This document shows, one piece after another, positions 44,065 to 55,434 of a DNA stretch of 64,000 nt (its first letter is position 1; each line of letters starts with the position of its first letter). Location of the stretch: contig NW_003314424.1 in assembly GCF_000143415.4 (NCBI RefSeq), forward strand, positions 139,208 through 203,207, in the 5' to 3' direction. Made by a program: the position numbers and the translations under genes. Below the pieces are notes generated by a model. It was not told where the DNA came from. It was given only the letters and a program-made list of their open reading frames with translations, and ran no database searches. Source of the stretch: Selaginella moellendorffii. Its lineage: Eukaryota; Streptophyta; Lycopodiopsida; Selaginellales; Selaginellaceae.

Positions 44065-44503
44065 AAAGGAGATTGACTGGGTTTGACTGACTCGCTGACT
44101 TTGTCCGTTGACCGACTCCTCTCATGCGTTGCCTCTTCTTCTTCGTCTTCGTCGTCTTCGCTGAAGAAAGTTCAAGCACTTTTTGAGAAGTTCTCGATCG
44201 AGGAGATCTATACCCTTCGTCGGCGGCGCTGGATCACGGGCAGGAGCGAAGAGGCGGGAGAAGAGATCCTCCTCATCCCTCGATCGGCAGGCCTAGGAGC
44301 GCTTGCAGGGGAATTCAATCGCCTCGCCACAAGAGCTCGCCGGCGCGCCCGAGGCCTCGCCGCTGCCCGCCTGAATCCTCTCACGGTACACTCGCCCAGC
44401 AGCCGGCTCACCGCCGTCGCCCAGGACGCCAGCATCTTCTCGCAATCGCATTCATCGCATCGCATCTTCGCATTTTCTGGTCCCCATAGGGTCGCGTCCA
44501 GTT

Positions 44504-44547
44504 GCCACGTCGGACGGCATCCAACGAGTTAGACCTCGCCACGTGGG
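44504..44547 (+). promoter_or_regulatory. ABRE/G-box elements upstream of the PYL gene
   Basis: CCACGTGGG at 44539-44547 is a G-box with an ABRE core (ACGTGG), and GCCACGTCGG lies at 44504-44513. They are 230-270 bp before the PYL start, where bZIP factors of the ABA pathway could bind and feed back on the receptor gene. Function is inferred from motif only. Confidence 0.45.
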
Positions 44548-44775
44548 GGGAGCTAACTAACATTGGCCTCTGTCTTCCTTTTCCCCCTTTTGGTCGTGTC
44601 ATTGTTTTTTTAATTTTAGACCTAAAGTAGGCTAGAGCTCTCCCGGGAGGAGGAGAAAAGAGGGCAACGAAGCAACGCAAATGGCGGGCATTCTTCGTTA
44701 GGGCGCGGCGGTAAGCATCCTGTCCCGTCACTCACTCTCTCTGTGCGGCCGCCCAAGCCCAAAATCGATCAATCC

Positions 44776-45483
44776 ATGATGGGGGAGGGAGAAGAAGAGG
44801 AGGAAGATTTGCTGCTCCAAGAATGCGGCGGCGGCGGTGGTGTGGGCGGCGGCAAGGAGAGCAGCAGTGGCAGCAGCAGCAGCAGCAGTGACCACATTCT
44901 CGTGAGCCTGGGCGCGCTGGTGCCCGATCAAGACGAGGCCGCCCGGCTAGTGGCGGCGGCGTCGCACTACCACTGCCACGCGCTGCGCGGCCACACCCAG
45001 TGCAGCAACGTGGTACCGCAGTGGATCCAGGCGCCGGTGGCGGTGGTGTGGTCGGTCGTGCGGCGCTTCGACAGCCCCCAGGCATACAAGTGCTTCATCC
45101 GGGGCTGCGTGCTGAGGGAGGGCGACGGCGTGAGCGTGGGCAGCACCCGCGACGTGACGCTCGTCTCGGGCCTGCCCGCCAGCTGCAGCACCGAGAGGCT
45201 GGAGATCCTGGACGACCAGCACCACGTCCTCAGCTTCCGGGTGGTGGGCGGCGAGCACCGCCTCAGGAACTACACCTCCGTCACCTCGCTCCACGCCACC
45301 ACCGCCGGCGGCCGCGACGCCACCATTGTGCTCGAGTCCTACGTGGTGGACGTGCCCGCCGGCAACAGCAAGGAGGAGACGCTCACCTTCACCGACACCG
45401 TCGTGCGCTGCAACCTCCAGTCCCTGGCCAAAGTGTGCGAGCATCTGGCCTTGCAGCAGCAGCAGCAGCACCAAGATCGATGA
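44776..45483 (+). CDS. PYR/PYL/RCAR abscisic-acid receptor
   Basis: A single exon of 235 residues; the ATG at 44776 is the first in frame. An acidic, Gly- and Ser-rich N-terminus of about 40 residues precedes the START-like fold. The gate loop SGLPAS and latch [11 protein letters not shown] are intact, as are [14 protein letters not shown] (with the Lys that contacts ABA) and [19 protein letters not shown]. Ligand-bound receptor inhibits clade A PP2C phosphatases. The residue after the key Lys, His60 in PYR1 and Pro in PYL9 types, is Cys here; this position affects dimer strength. A Gln-rich tail ends the protein. High GC and strong codon bias set it apart from its surroundings. Confidence 0.95.
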   Translation: MMGEGEEEEEDLLLQECGGGGGVGGGKESSSGSSSSSSDHILVSLGALVPDQDEAARLVAAASHYHCHALRGHTQCSNVVPQWIQAPVAVVWSVVRRFDSPQAYKCFIRGCVLREGDGVSVGSTRDVTLVSGLPASCSTERLEILDDQHHVLSFRVVGGEHRLRNYTSVTSLHATTAGGRDATIVLESYVVDVPAGNSKEETLTFTDTVVRCNLQSLAKVCEHLALQQQQQHQDR

Positions 45484-45698
45484 TACGCTACGATTGTCGA
45501 TCGATGAGCGATCGATCCCTCTCGCCCCCCCTCCCGCTCACAAGATCTTATGGCCGGATCAACGTAACATACTTACGTGCGTACATGCATGCTATGCGCG
45601 ATGATATTGGAGATTTTTTTCATGCTTTTCAAAGAAGCACAACACTTCTGGGGCTTGGACAAAAGGGACAGTGCAACATTTGGCCGATAGATGTATCA

Positions 45699-47216
45699 TC
45701 ACCTCTTGCACTTGGCTTTGGTGGACGAGTTTGTGGACGACGATGGGTGGTGGTGCCAGTTGCGCTTGCGCTGGTTGATGAACCAGTTGTTGATTTGCTT
45801 GAGCTCCAGCCCGGTCTCTTGGACCAGCCGCGCCTTCTCGTCCTCCTGCCACATCTCTACCTAGTGAGATCGATGATCCAGCAATGCTGAGAATGCGTGA
45901 ACTCACGGTTGGATACGGCCATTTGGAGTGCGCATGCCACCACGCCTTGAGAACCGAGGTGGTGTCGCCTGGCAGCTTCCCGGCTCGTCTCTTGCGGAGG
46001 ATCTCCTCCCGCACGTCCACAATCCTCGCTCTATACCCCTGCAAGAAGCTCAAGTCGGGTAACTCGATCGGAAAGAATGAATCCGAGAGAAAGAAGAACC
46101 TGCTTGAGCTCGTGCTTGAGCTCCTGTCTCACGCGCTCCATGAGTGTTCTCTCCGTCTCCGTGGGGATGAGGGGTCCGAATCCCAGATTGTCCTGCCAGT
46201 AATCGCTGTCCGACTGCTGCTGCTGCTGCTGCTCCTGCTGGGGCTGCTGCTGCTCGTCCTCGTCGTCGGACATGGTTGCGCCCGTACCCTCCCCCGGCGC
46301 AGCTCCTGCTTTTCAACACGCGGTTGGCACTACACCTATGAACATTGGTTCATGAATTTCATGGCACGAACTGTGGAGAATTACCAGTTAGGCTGATGAG
46401 CGACTGTTCCAGCTCCCAGCACGCCATCACCGCTTCCTTGGCATGGACGCGAACGTGGTGCTGGAGCTGGTCCTTGAACGACTTGAGCAACATCACGTAG
46501 TGAGCCTGGATACAACACACAATAAGCACCACCAACAATCAATACGATGAAAATACCATGAAGTGGTCGAGTTCTTCCTTGCTGCTCCCGCACAATAGCT
46601 GGTGGTTGGCCAGAATGGAGTACTTTGCAATGGCGTGGTGGCACTGGGAGATTTGCCCGTCAATCCTCGACAGTTGGTCGACTGGAGTGGCAATCCTGAG
46701 GCAGGCAACGTGAGCTTCGAGCAGCTGCTCGTACAAGGGATGCGTGACAATATCAGCTTTGAGCCCGGCATTCATCTGGTAGCGCGCAGCAGCACACTCG
46801 TCCAAGTCGGGGTCACCTGGAACGGAGCCGTGGCTGGTCACATCCGCTTCCACCGCCCCCATGAGCATCGCCGCCGCCGCCACTGCTGCTTTCCTGTCTT
46901 GCTCCACCAGCAACTCGGTGGTGGTGGTGGTGGTAGTAGCAGTGGCCGGACTTGTGTTGGTGGTAGCGGAAGCTTGTTGCTGCTCGAGGCGCCTAACACC
47001 CGTGCTAGTAGCACCAGCCGCGGAGAGCCAGTTGGTATAGGACGAAGACGAGGGATTCGGCCAGGCTTGCTGCTGCTGATCTTGTGCCTGTTGTTGAGAG
47101 CTTGTTTGCCTCGACAGAGCCGAGTTGAGCCAAGTGGGCATTCCCATCTGCTGCTGCTGCTGCTTGCTCGAATCGGCAGCAGCGGCCTCGTCTCCACTCT
47201 GCGAGCTGGAACCCAT
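45699..47216 (-). CDS. Class 2 KNOX homeodomain transcription factor
   Basis: Five exons (47216-46557, 46505-46385, 46305-46100, 46038-45907, 45845-45699) give 421 residues. A Gln/Ser/Thr-rich N-terminus precedes KNOX1 ([20 protein letters not shown]), KNOX2 ([20 protein letters not shown]), [14 protein letters not shown] and the ELK domain ([20 protein letters not shown]). The TALE homeodomain follows, with [20 protein letters not shown], the PYP loop in KWPYPT, and [15 protein letters not shown]. This closely matches KNAT3-type class 2 KNOX. These promote the sporophyte programme and cell differentiation and pair with BELL proteins. The gene is convergent with PYL; the stops are 215 bp apart. 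Confidence 0.95.
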
Positions 47217-48830
47217 GCTTGTTTGTGCTTACAAGTATAACAGATGCCCGGCCTGGGGAAAATGGCCCCCTTTTTCCTCCGCTCCGCTCTCTAATCTAGG
47301 GAGCATATGCCTCCCTCACGACAAGAATGTGTAGCTGCTCTTGTGCTTTGTGCTGTCCTTTCTCCTGGCTGCTTCGAGATTTCTGGCCTGGCTTGACGAA
47401 CGACCACCAGAGATTGATCAGAGGAGGAGCTCCACGGCTATGGATGGAACATGGAAAAGAGAAGCTAGCTTTTCTCCCGCTCCAGCACCTAGGACCTAGG
47501 CCTACGAGTTAGCGCTCCAACACACACTTGACTAGAGCAAGCAACAAACAAGGAGCAAGGGAAGGGGACCATATCTATACCAAGCATCAGCATATAGACA
47601 AACTCCAGAAATTAAAACAACAGCATTGATGCAAGGATGGTAATTAGATGGAAGGCCAAGGCAAGCCACTTTCTCAGCAGTCCTACTCGCAGTCAAAATC
47701 AATCAACAGCAAGAGAAAAAGAGAGATGCATATGCTTCTCTTTAGAAATCCTTGGAAACAAGTAGGTGAAACATTGTACAAAGCAACAAACACATATGAT
47801 CACCAACTAAGCGGCCCTGGCACTTGCTTCAAGGCGGACACGAATCCGGGTGGGATTTCCAAGCAAGAGGAACGGAACTGGAACTCGGGTTGCAGTCAGT
47901 GGACTGTGCAGTGAAGTGAGTGCAGAAGTTGCAGCAAGCAAAGCTGCAGACACAGGTGCAGGTGCAGGAGGAGGAGGAGGAGCAGTAGCAGGAAGGAAGG
48001 ACCTTGAAGGAAGCAAGCAGCACAAAAACAAGACAGGCCAACACTGGCCCCTACCAAACATCCAAAGTCAAACTGCCTTACGAAAGATCCCAATGTAGGA
48101 ATAGGAGGAGAGGTGTACCTCTCTCTTTGTCTATCTATCTATCACAGAGACCCCAAAAGCGACCACAAGCACAAGCACCAATTGAAGCAAACATAATTCT
48201 CAGCGAGAGAGCACCTCTCGCTCTCACTCACTGGGGTTGATGCGTACTTGATTTGATTCCGTGTGGTCCATCCAGCCATCCATCTATCCATGCTCCATCC
48301 GTCCAAGTTCCAAAGTCTTAGTCGGATCCATTGGTTAAAGTTGCATCACGTACTTAGCTCGTAATCCAGTCGGCGGCATTGTCTCCCTTTTGCTTTGGTG
48401 TGCTTTTTCTTAAGTCGCCTGCCAAGCATGCAATCAAGGAATGCAAAGCGAAGGCGTTCTCACTATAATTGAGGTCACTTTCTGTAAATCAGCTGGACGC
48501 CCGTGCGAAGCATCGCTTCCTACATAAAAAACTATCCCGTTCTTTCCAACAGCATGACACTAAGAGGGCATATATATATATGTGGAGACCAAGTGAAAGT
48601 CGGATGGATGGATATAAAAAAATCTTTTTCTGCTGTTGCTGCTCGCTTCACTCACTACCGGAGCTCGAGGATGTGGAATTGGAGGCCTTTCCCTGCTTGG
48701 GTGCGCACCATTTCGCATTCAAGTTGGACGTGGACATTTCCTGATGTTGATGTGCGAGCAGCAGGGACTTCTACGCTGGTCACGACAAGGAGTTCGATTC
48801 CACCTCCCACCACTCCATACCTATACATCA
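47217..48830. other. KNOX2 upstream region; no gene seen
   Basis: Likely promoter and leader of the KNOX2 gene. It holds short simple repeats (TCTA near 48130-48150, AGGAGG near 47960-47985) and no supported coding sequence. Confidence 0.45.
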
Positions 48831-49294
48831 TACACGGACAGGCGATCCCCGATGTAACTTCTGCATATCGGGCAGTGTTTACATCTCTCGGAGCACACGC
48901 TGCCAACAAAGCCAGTCAGTAGGACGCCACCACAACGGACTTCAAACATCAACCTGCAAAGGACTCGATGTTTACACAGAGTAACACCACGGCTATGTCA
49001 CGCTCAAAGCACACCCGGCAAAGCACTTTCTCCTGCAGGGCCATCTTAGAGCAATAAGCCAGTCACGCTACACATAAATCACATATAATGCAGTGAAAAG
49101 GAGAAGCCCATACGCTCTGCAGGCGGTCAAACTCGTGCTGTCGATGCTTGGCTATTCATGTTTGCTCCGCTTGAAGCCTCCATATCTGTGTACAAGCCAG
49201 AGTGAGTCAGGCATTGGAGAAACAAGCGTAAAGTACCTCTGCAAGGTCTTTCCGGGCCATTTTCTTGACCGGAAGGCCAGTAAATGTGTAGTAC
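48831..49294 (-). pseudogene. RING-finger protein gene, 3' end, with one-base frameshift
   Basis: Three exon pieces on the minus strand: YYTFTGLPVKKMARKDLAE (49294-49237), LCRVCFERDIAVVLL then CKHRVLC (49044-48954), and SVCSERCKHCPICR with SYIGDRLSVYDV and stop (48899-48831). Together they form a C3HC4 RING domain at the protein end, typical of plant E3 ubiquitin ligases. Between VVLL and CKHRVLC one base is missing, and the frame is lost inside the RING. GT-AG intron ends are kept. This is either a recent pseudogene or a sequencing error. The 5' part of the gene is not found. Confidence 0.65.
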
Positions 49295-50084
49295 CTGGAA
49301 GTACAAATCTCGCATAAATGCAAGCCAAAAAACCAGAGCCAAAGACAGTTGATTTTCTTGTTTTACCCCGAAAGAGCCGGTCTTGTTCTTCTTTGCTCTT
49401 CTCATCCATGGACTACCACCCAAGAAGCCTAAGTTGATGAATTGTCAAGGAACAGGGAACTCTATATAGATGACTAACCTTGAGCCATGGCGAACAAAAC
49501 CATAGAATTCCGGGAGACGAGCTCTATGATACGTCACCTACATGCATTAGCCTTTCCACGACACGCAAAACTGTAAGAAGAATACCCAAGTCAGAATGGA
49601 ATGTTTATTGCTCCTGCTAAAGAAAAGAAACATAGTAGTTTTGCTTGCTGCCTTTCTTGATGGATAAGTTAAGAAAGTCTTACCTCAAGCTTTATACACA
49701 ATAAGATCTGCGATATCAATACTGGCTTCGATGCCTTCGTCCTCAAAGTATGATTGATGTGGAAGATGCACTGCAAAGATATCGTCTCTTTCCAGTGTTT
49801 CACAAGACGATGAAAGAGATCCTCGAATCCAAGGGTTGGTCCATTTGGTGCAGACCAGAATGGTGAAATACTCAGCAATACTGAGCAGCAAAAGCATTAA
49901 CAACGATGCAAATACAAAACTTACCTTACTTTATAAACAAGTTCCGCGATTCAAAATCCCCCACGCGAAAAAGGAGTGAAAATTCTAACTAGTAATACAA
50001 ACTATTCTTACCAGTTAATTTAACAACCGGATGCAAAAGCCCCTGAAGCATAACAGTCCGAGAAACTAAGTTCCAAAGGGGCAT

Positions 50085-50216
50085 AGTACCAAGAGATGGT
50101 GCTTCGTTCTGGCATATCGTCAAACAAAGCCTTAGTTACGATGCCCATTCTGGGTATGGATTGGTATTACAACATTCCAAGACACAACGTCCCACACGGG
50201 CATTGCATCGAGCACC
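50085..50216 (-). pseudogene. PPR repeat fragment
   Basis: The minus strand gives VLDAMPVWDVVSWNVV then, after a stop, ALFDDMPERSTISW, two S-type PPR repeats. No longer frame exists. It is part of a second small cluster of gene scraps. Confidence 0.65.
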
Positions 50217-50304
50217 TTTATTTGGCTTTGAAACGGCCGCCAGAGAGCACGCAGACATTAGTCCCGTCCACAAGAATAAATAGCTTGTCATCGTCTCAAA
50301 CAAG

Positions 50305-50590
50305 CGCTGGGCATAGGCAACCAGTACTTGTGAGGCCAGGAAAGAGAGGAGGGCATGCGCACAGACTGTTAGCCTCGTCGAGGAGTTCGTGCCTGTGCAG
50401 GAGGAGGAAATGAAAAAGGAGGATGATATATCAGAATATAACTCTAACAAGCGGTAGAACTAGGGTTTGGGATGACTCGGATATAATCGCTTACCCAAAC
50501 ATAGGTGTTGCGTGACTGCCGTCGCCATACTCCTCGCTGAGCTCTTCAGACAGTGTTGGGGTATCGGCGTGCCTCTGTCAACTTCCTGCA
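50305..50590. pseudogene. Third partial copy of CRWN and NTPase sequence
   Basis: 50305-50410 on the plus strand matches the coding strand of the CRWN acidic tail (around 22810-22720, including ACTGTTAGCCTCGTCGAGGA). 50490-50590 matches the first exons of the NTPase gene in minus orientation (22350-22200). In the source the two are on the same strand; here one is flipped. Neither is translatable. Confidence 0.65.
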
Positions 50591-50875
50591 AGCCAGAGAA
50601 TGTTAATAAGCTTTATGGTGGGATTAGGCAATTGCATTTACTGACTTTAAATATATTATCAGCCATCTTTCATATATAGTTTTAGTTACATTAATAAATA
50701 AGCAGACTATGAAGCAATTCACTTACATAAATGATGTTACACTTGAATTATCCATGGCAGGGAGCTGACGAAGAAGATACTCGGTCTGATCCACAATTCA
50801 TCCAACATTCAAGCTGCAAGCATGAATTTTACAGTGAAGCACTGTGCTCTTTAGGCGCTCTCAAAACCCCCAGAT

Positions 50876-51679
50876 TCAGATGAGGCAGGTGTCTTTCGGA
50901 AGGGAGGTTTGGTTTTGAGAAGGAGCATTGTATTCCTCAAGTTGGAGCTTGGCCTGGAGAAACTCAGCTACGTCCTCCAGCTCCTCCGGCTCCTTGATCC
51001 AGTGCCCGTCCAGCTTGGCGCCCACATACTGCCTCCACGTCACGTCCACGTTCATGTTGGTGCTGAGTACGTGACGAGCCCTCAACGCGAGCTCGAGAGG
51101 CACCTTGCGATCGTGAGTGCCGTGGCCCAAAAAGACGGGAGTAGCCTCAGCCCCCTGTAAATCTCCCTCTTTCAACGTCCCCTGATCGAGCTTGTGAGCG
51201 AGGGGTAACCATCCGCTCATGCCCACATAGGCTCCCAGCCTGTGCTCGCAGCGCAGCAAGGCGTACAGGGACGTTGCCTGTCCCTGGCTGAGGCCGCCAA
51301 GCACAAGCTTGTCTGCCCTGCCACCCAGCCGCTGCACCTCCTCCTCAATGAGCCGCAGAACGTACTCAACGGAGCTGCTTAGTCCTGGGATCTCCTGCGC
51401 CGACTCGCTGCTGTCCCGCGGCGAGGCGTCCAGCCACTGCTTGCGCTCCATCTCCATGGAACTCGACCACAGCAGCCCTGAGCTGGGGAAGACCCAGCGG
51501 AAGCTCGGGAACTTGGCAAAGAGAGAGGGGCGCCTCCGACGGATCGCCCTCCAAAACTGTGGCCCGTCGCTGCCGCCGCCATGGAGGAAGATGACGGTAT
51601 GGGTGTGCTCCGCAGCTGGCTCCTGGATTTGTGGCACCGGCCGCCCGCTCATGGTGGAAATCATTAGGGCTCTGCCCAT
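50876..51679 (-). CDS. Acyl-protein thioesterase / carboxylesterase, alpha/beta hydrolase
   Basis: A single exon of 267 residues. HTVIFLHGGGSDGPQFW forms the oxyanion strand. GGLSQGQATSLYALL holds the nucleophile Ser (GLSQG), FLGHGTHDRKVP the Asp, and LDGHWIKEPEELEDVAEFLQ the His of the catalytic triad. This is the acyl-protein thioesterase / lysophospholipase-carboxylesterase family, cytosolic enzymes that remove acyl groups from proteins or small esters. The substrate is not predictable. Upstream and downstream are degenerate sequence, yet this frame is intact and conserved at all catalytic positions, so it is likely expressed. Confidence 0.9.
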   Translation of the reverse strand: MGRALMISTMSGRPVPQIQEPAAEHTHTVIFLHGGGSDGPQFWRAIRRRRPSLFAKFPSFRWVFPSSGLLWSSSMEMERKQWLDASPRDSSESAQEIPGLSSSVEYVLRLIEEEVQRLGGRADKLVLGGLSQGQATSLYALLRCEHRLGAYVGMSGWLPLAHKLDQGTLKEGDLQGAEATPVFLGHGTHDRKVPLELALRARHVLSTNMNVDVTWRQYVGAKLDGHWIKEPEELEDVAEFLQAKLQLEEYNAPSQNQTSLPKDTCLI

Positions 51680-52228
51680 TTTAGTTTAAGTAGTTTTAGG
51701 GTAAATAACAAGTTTTGAAAGTGTTTTAAAATTTCTAAATAAAGTGGCGCTCGGGTCCCATTAGAATAATTATTTGGCAAAAAAACACACATATATAACA
51801 TAGAATGTTACATGGTTTTCTAAGTTGTAGAGCATTCATGATATTGGATTCATGATCATGATAGAGCTATAAAATTTTAAAGTTTGATAGAATATACATT
51901 TTTGGGTATGAGGGATAGATCCACTAACTACCATGTGGAGTAGGAGCAGAGTAGACAAGTAAGACATTGCAAACTGATCGAATTCTGCAAGATCACCGAC
52001 ATGAAAATCTTAAATGGGACATCACACTTGAGATACACATATCATTCCCACACCTGGGCAAGTCGGTCTCCTATCCTTCCTGGAATTCGTCGATCACAGA
52101 CCAATCGCAATCACACTCTGGCTTTGTGCCCCACATGAAAACTAAAACAACATAGCAACAGACTTGCCCCTTGATCGACCAACTCCATGAAGTAGATCAC
52201 CTACAGCAGCGAGTTGAGGAACTTTGGA

Positions 52229-52251
52229 ACACACACACACACACACACACA
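52229..52251. repeat. (AC)n microsatellite
   Basis: Eleven AC units in non-coding DNA. Confidence 0.9.
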
Positions 52252-52379
52252 AGAAATCCTTGATTTTATTCATTGTGAAATATCAATTAAAGAGTGTATA
52301 TGTGGCAAGTGATGTGGCACATCAATCACTTGCCACATAAGCCAAGATTGCCACGTCACTTGCCCCATATGTGGGAGGT

Positions 52380-53400
52380 TGGCCCCGTCGCGACGGAGCT
52401 CTTCAAGACGCTGAGGTATCTTGCGCTCCAAGCGAGTCACTGATCACGTCAAGACCCGGGATCTCAAGAAGCTCTTCACGCTACTGATATTTCGGCTCAA
52501 AGATTCCAGCGAGAGATCACACTTGTGCTCACGGAGCTAGAATCGTCAGAACTGGTAAGCTTTTCTTCTTTTTTTGAGAAGATTATACGAAAGAGAGAAC
52601 GAACTCACTTTTCTTCACACGAATTGATTGGAGCCTTTGAAGATGTAGTCTTTAGCCGCGAAATGGTGATGCGCCAAGATTCTGGTGCCATACATGCTCC
52701 TGTTTCCAAAGTTCTTCGGTGTTTCAACATGTTTTGCTTTTTCTTAATGTTCCCTCTTGGCTTTTCCCTAATGGCTTTTTTTTTCCATTCTACCAGAGTG
52801 ATTGATAGTGAGGATGAAAGAGACATTCATCCCAAAGCTGCTATAGATTGTTTGGCTGGTGGGGCTTAATCGTTTCTTACTCAAGGTTTTGAAGCACCTC
52901 ACCTTGAAGAGATCCATTGATGCGAGTCGAATGGAGTTCTTCTCCTACGCTGAAGCATTTCCTTCTATAGTTCAAATGGAGTTTGTTGTTGGTACTTCTG
53001 ACCAAGTATCTGCATGTAGCTAACTCTTTATTCTTTCTCGGTTTCCAGGAGCTGTTCAGTCCATCGTTCAACTTCTTCGCAAGCAAGAGACCCGATGTGC
53101 AGCAGTAACAATGTTGGGGAAGACTATGGAGCTTTGCCTACAACAGGTAGAATTAACATATGATAAATCCAGGTTCTTACATTTCTTTCCTTTCATTCTA
53201 GCTGAATGAGAAGTGTGATCTTACACAAATCTTATTAAAGGAGAGCTCTCAAAGCAATTACCAACCAGGTTTTGGTTGTTTTCTCTTCTTCTTTCTTGTT
53301 CATTTTGTATTTTTAAACAGGTGACTCCTGTAGCAAGAGGAGATGAGAACTCTCCTCATGGGAATTCAGCATGTCAAGAAGCTCCAGAAAGCCAGGTAAA
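52380..53400 (+). other. Possible decayed multi-exon gene of unknown family
   Basis: Exon-like pieces on the plus strand: VGPVATELFKTLRYLALQAS (52380 on), a frame to about 52554 ending ITLVLTELESSEL before a GT, FSREMVMRQDSGAIHAPVSK (52650), IDSEDERDIHPKAAIDCLAG (52803), VQSIVQLLRKQETRC with TMLGKTMELCLQQ (53053-53147) and VTPVARGDENSPHGNSACQE (53322). The helical pieces recall ARM/HEAT-type repeats, but I cannot name the protein. Stops and missing joins suggest it is broken. Confidence 0.3.
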
Positions 53401-53519
53401 AACTTGAGTGTCTCAATGTTAAACGTTTGCATTTTTTTAGAATCTGGCAAGACATCCATGGCATTTCTTCCAGGAGGTAAGTTCGATCCTTTTTTTATGT
53501 TATAATCTTTCTTTTACAG

Positions 53520-53830
53520 AGCCAGCAAGCCAACTAGAGCAAGTGCCAGTGAGCCAGCAGCAGCAAGCAGCAACAAGTAACAGTGAGCAGCAGCCAGGAA
53601 CTTGGTGAGCTACAGCAGGCTGGGCAAAGGAGAAGCTGGAGAAGATTAGTGCACTCTAGATGGTGCCAGCCAGGTAAAAGACGATGATGGGGTGGTGGTG
53701 GCGGAGGAGGAGCCTGCTTTGGCTCGGCAGCTAGTAGCAGCAAGTCAGCCAGCAGCAGTGAGCAGCAAGAGCAGCAACAGCAGCAGAAGCAAGCAGCACA
53801 AGCAGCAGTGCAAGCAGCAAGTAACAAGCA
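53520..53830. repeat. AGCAGC/CAACAG-rich low-complexity stretch
   Basis: Imperfect CAG/AGC triplets (for example GTGAGCAGCAAGAGCAGCAA) fill most of the stretch. Open frames here are compositional only. Confidence 0.6.
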
Positions 53831-53879
53831 AAGTTTTAGATATCAATTCAATTAACAATCCAGATTTGTGGCATTTAAT

Positions 53880-55430
53880 GTTCAAATAGATAGTGCTGTG
53901 TAAAGCTTATGTGGCATCCAATGTAGCAATCCATGGAAATCAAACATGACAACATCAATGAAAAACTTGTGAATTGGTTATTAAATCAATTTGAAAATTC
54001 ATACATTGTGAAACGATTGTAATCTCACATTCATGATTCACATGGTTATACATCTAAAATTCATTATAAATGAATCTGTTGTGAATTTTAAAAATTCAGA
54101 AATGTTTAATTTGAAATTCTTTAATCATGATTTTTTGTTTTTTTTTTGTAGTGACAGCCATGACATCCTGGAAGAGAATCACACAACTTACAGGTGGAAA
54201 TACTCAAACACATGACACGACCAATAAGACAAAAGATAAAGCTGCCAATCAAAGGACCAAGTGTTATGGGCTCCATAAAGCATACAGAAGCATGAAAAGA
54301 CAACACATCAAATGTGCAGCATAAACACTTTCAAAAGGTGGTGAGAGTAGTTAGGAGACATTATAATAAGAAGGCAACAAATGAAGTCCCACCCCGGTTT
54401 AGAGTATAAGATCTTCCAAAATACGAAGGCTCCAAGGGGATGGACTTCTGGATTGCACACATTCAGCAGCTTTACCAACTTGACAATTTACTTGTGGCCA
54501 ATATAACATAGATAGATAGATAACTGTTTATAAAGGTCATGTGTCTAATAGCATGTGATTTCCCATATATAAATCAAGCCACCTTCTCCATCCTGTTTCA
54601 GTCTCTCCACCTATGGGGCAATGCTTATTTATATCTTTCCACTCCTGTTTGCATTTGTATGACTGGTCTTTCTCATTTTTTGACTGGCACTTCTTTGACC
54701 AGCATACTCCCATTTGACTACATTTTTTTTTTGTTCTTGTTCTTGGTGGAGACAGTGCAATATTTAAGGTAATGCATCCATCAGAAAGATAGTTGGAGAT
54801 GTAGATATGAGATTCCCAAAAAACCCAAAACAGGCTTTTGATCATTTCAAATTGATAGCTCATGAAGAGGATTGAAAGATTTCTACACAATTTCTATAGG
54901 GTGTTGGTGAGAATTCTCTTTGAGGCCCACCAACAACATATTTTAAAGCAATTCAGCAAAGTAGTCTATGTCTTCATAGATGGGCTTTTTTGGCAGCAAA
55001 ATTCACAGCTACATGCACCTATAGAATCCCAGCTCCTTCCTTGGAATCCAAGCTTGAGCCCTATTTTGCAGCCACACAAACCCTTGAGAAATCTACTCCT
55101 TTGGTCTCCATAAGGAGATAGTGGTTATCAATTGCAATTGAGGGTGTCCTCCAAGCAGCACACTATCATGGGCTTCCTATAGTAGATTAAGAGTAGCTTC
55201 TCAAACTTTGCCAAATATTCATAAATGACCACAGATAATAAAAATGCCAGAGAGATTGAAATAGGATGGAGTTTAATCAAACCAAACCTAATGATATTTG
55301 TGGCCCAAATGGAGGAAGCAATCAAAATGCTCCCTTGCAATTAGACATTTACAACTTCATAATAGAGCTTTTATAGATATTGGATGCATAATGGCTGGCT
55401 AAAAAATTCACTTGGGTAGGTTATAAGATA
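53880..55430. other. AT-rich DNA; no gene seen
   Basis: Scattered short frames with no family resemblance. Probably old repeat sequence. Confidence 0.45.
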
Positions 55431-55434
55431 TTGT

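Noticed and set aside
42843-44090. 415-residue plus-strand frame
   Set aside because: Frame-shifted shadow of the GC-rich last exon of the YSL gene.
44083-44532. 149-residue plus-strand frame between YSL and PYL
   Set aside because: Low-complexity Ser/Arg sequence over the promoter, with no family match.
45055-45110. Loss of the ABA-contacting Lys in PYL (FIRGC)
   Set aside because: Counting PYR1 shows the contact Lys is the one in YKxF, which is present; the Arg is at a different position.
45000-45890. 296-residue plus-strand frame over PYL
   Set aside because: Shadow frame in high-GC DNA; the PYL frame has all receptor motifs.
46602-47240. 212-residue plus-strand frame over KNOX2 exon 1
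   Set aside because: Antisense to the KNOX frame and driven by triplet repeats.
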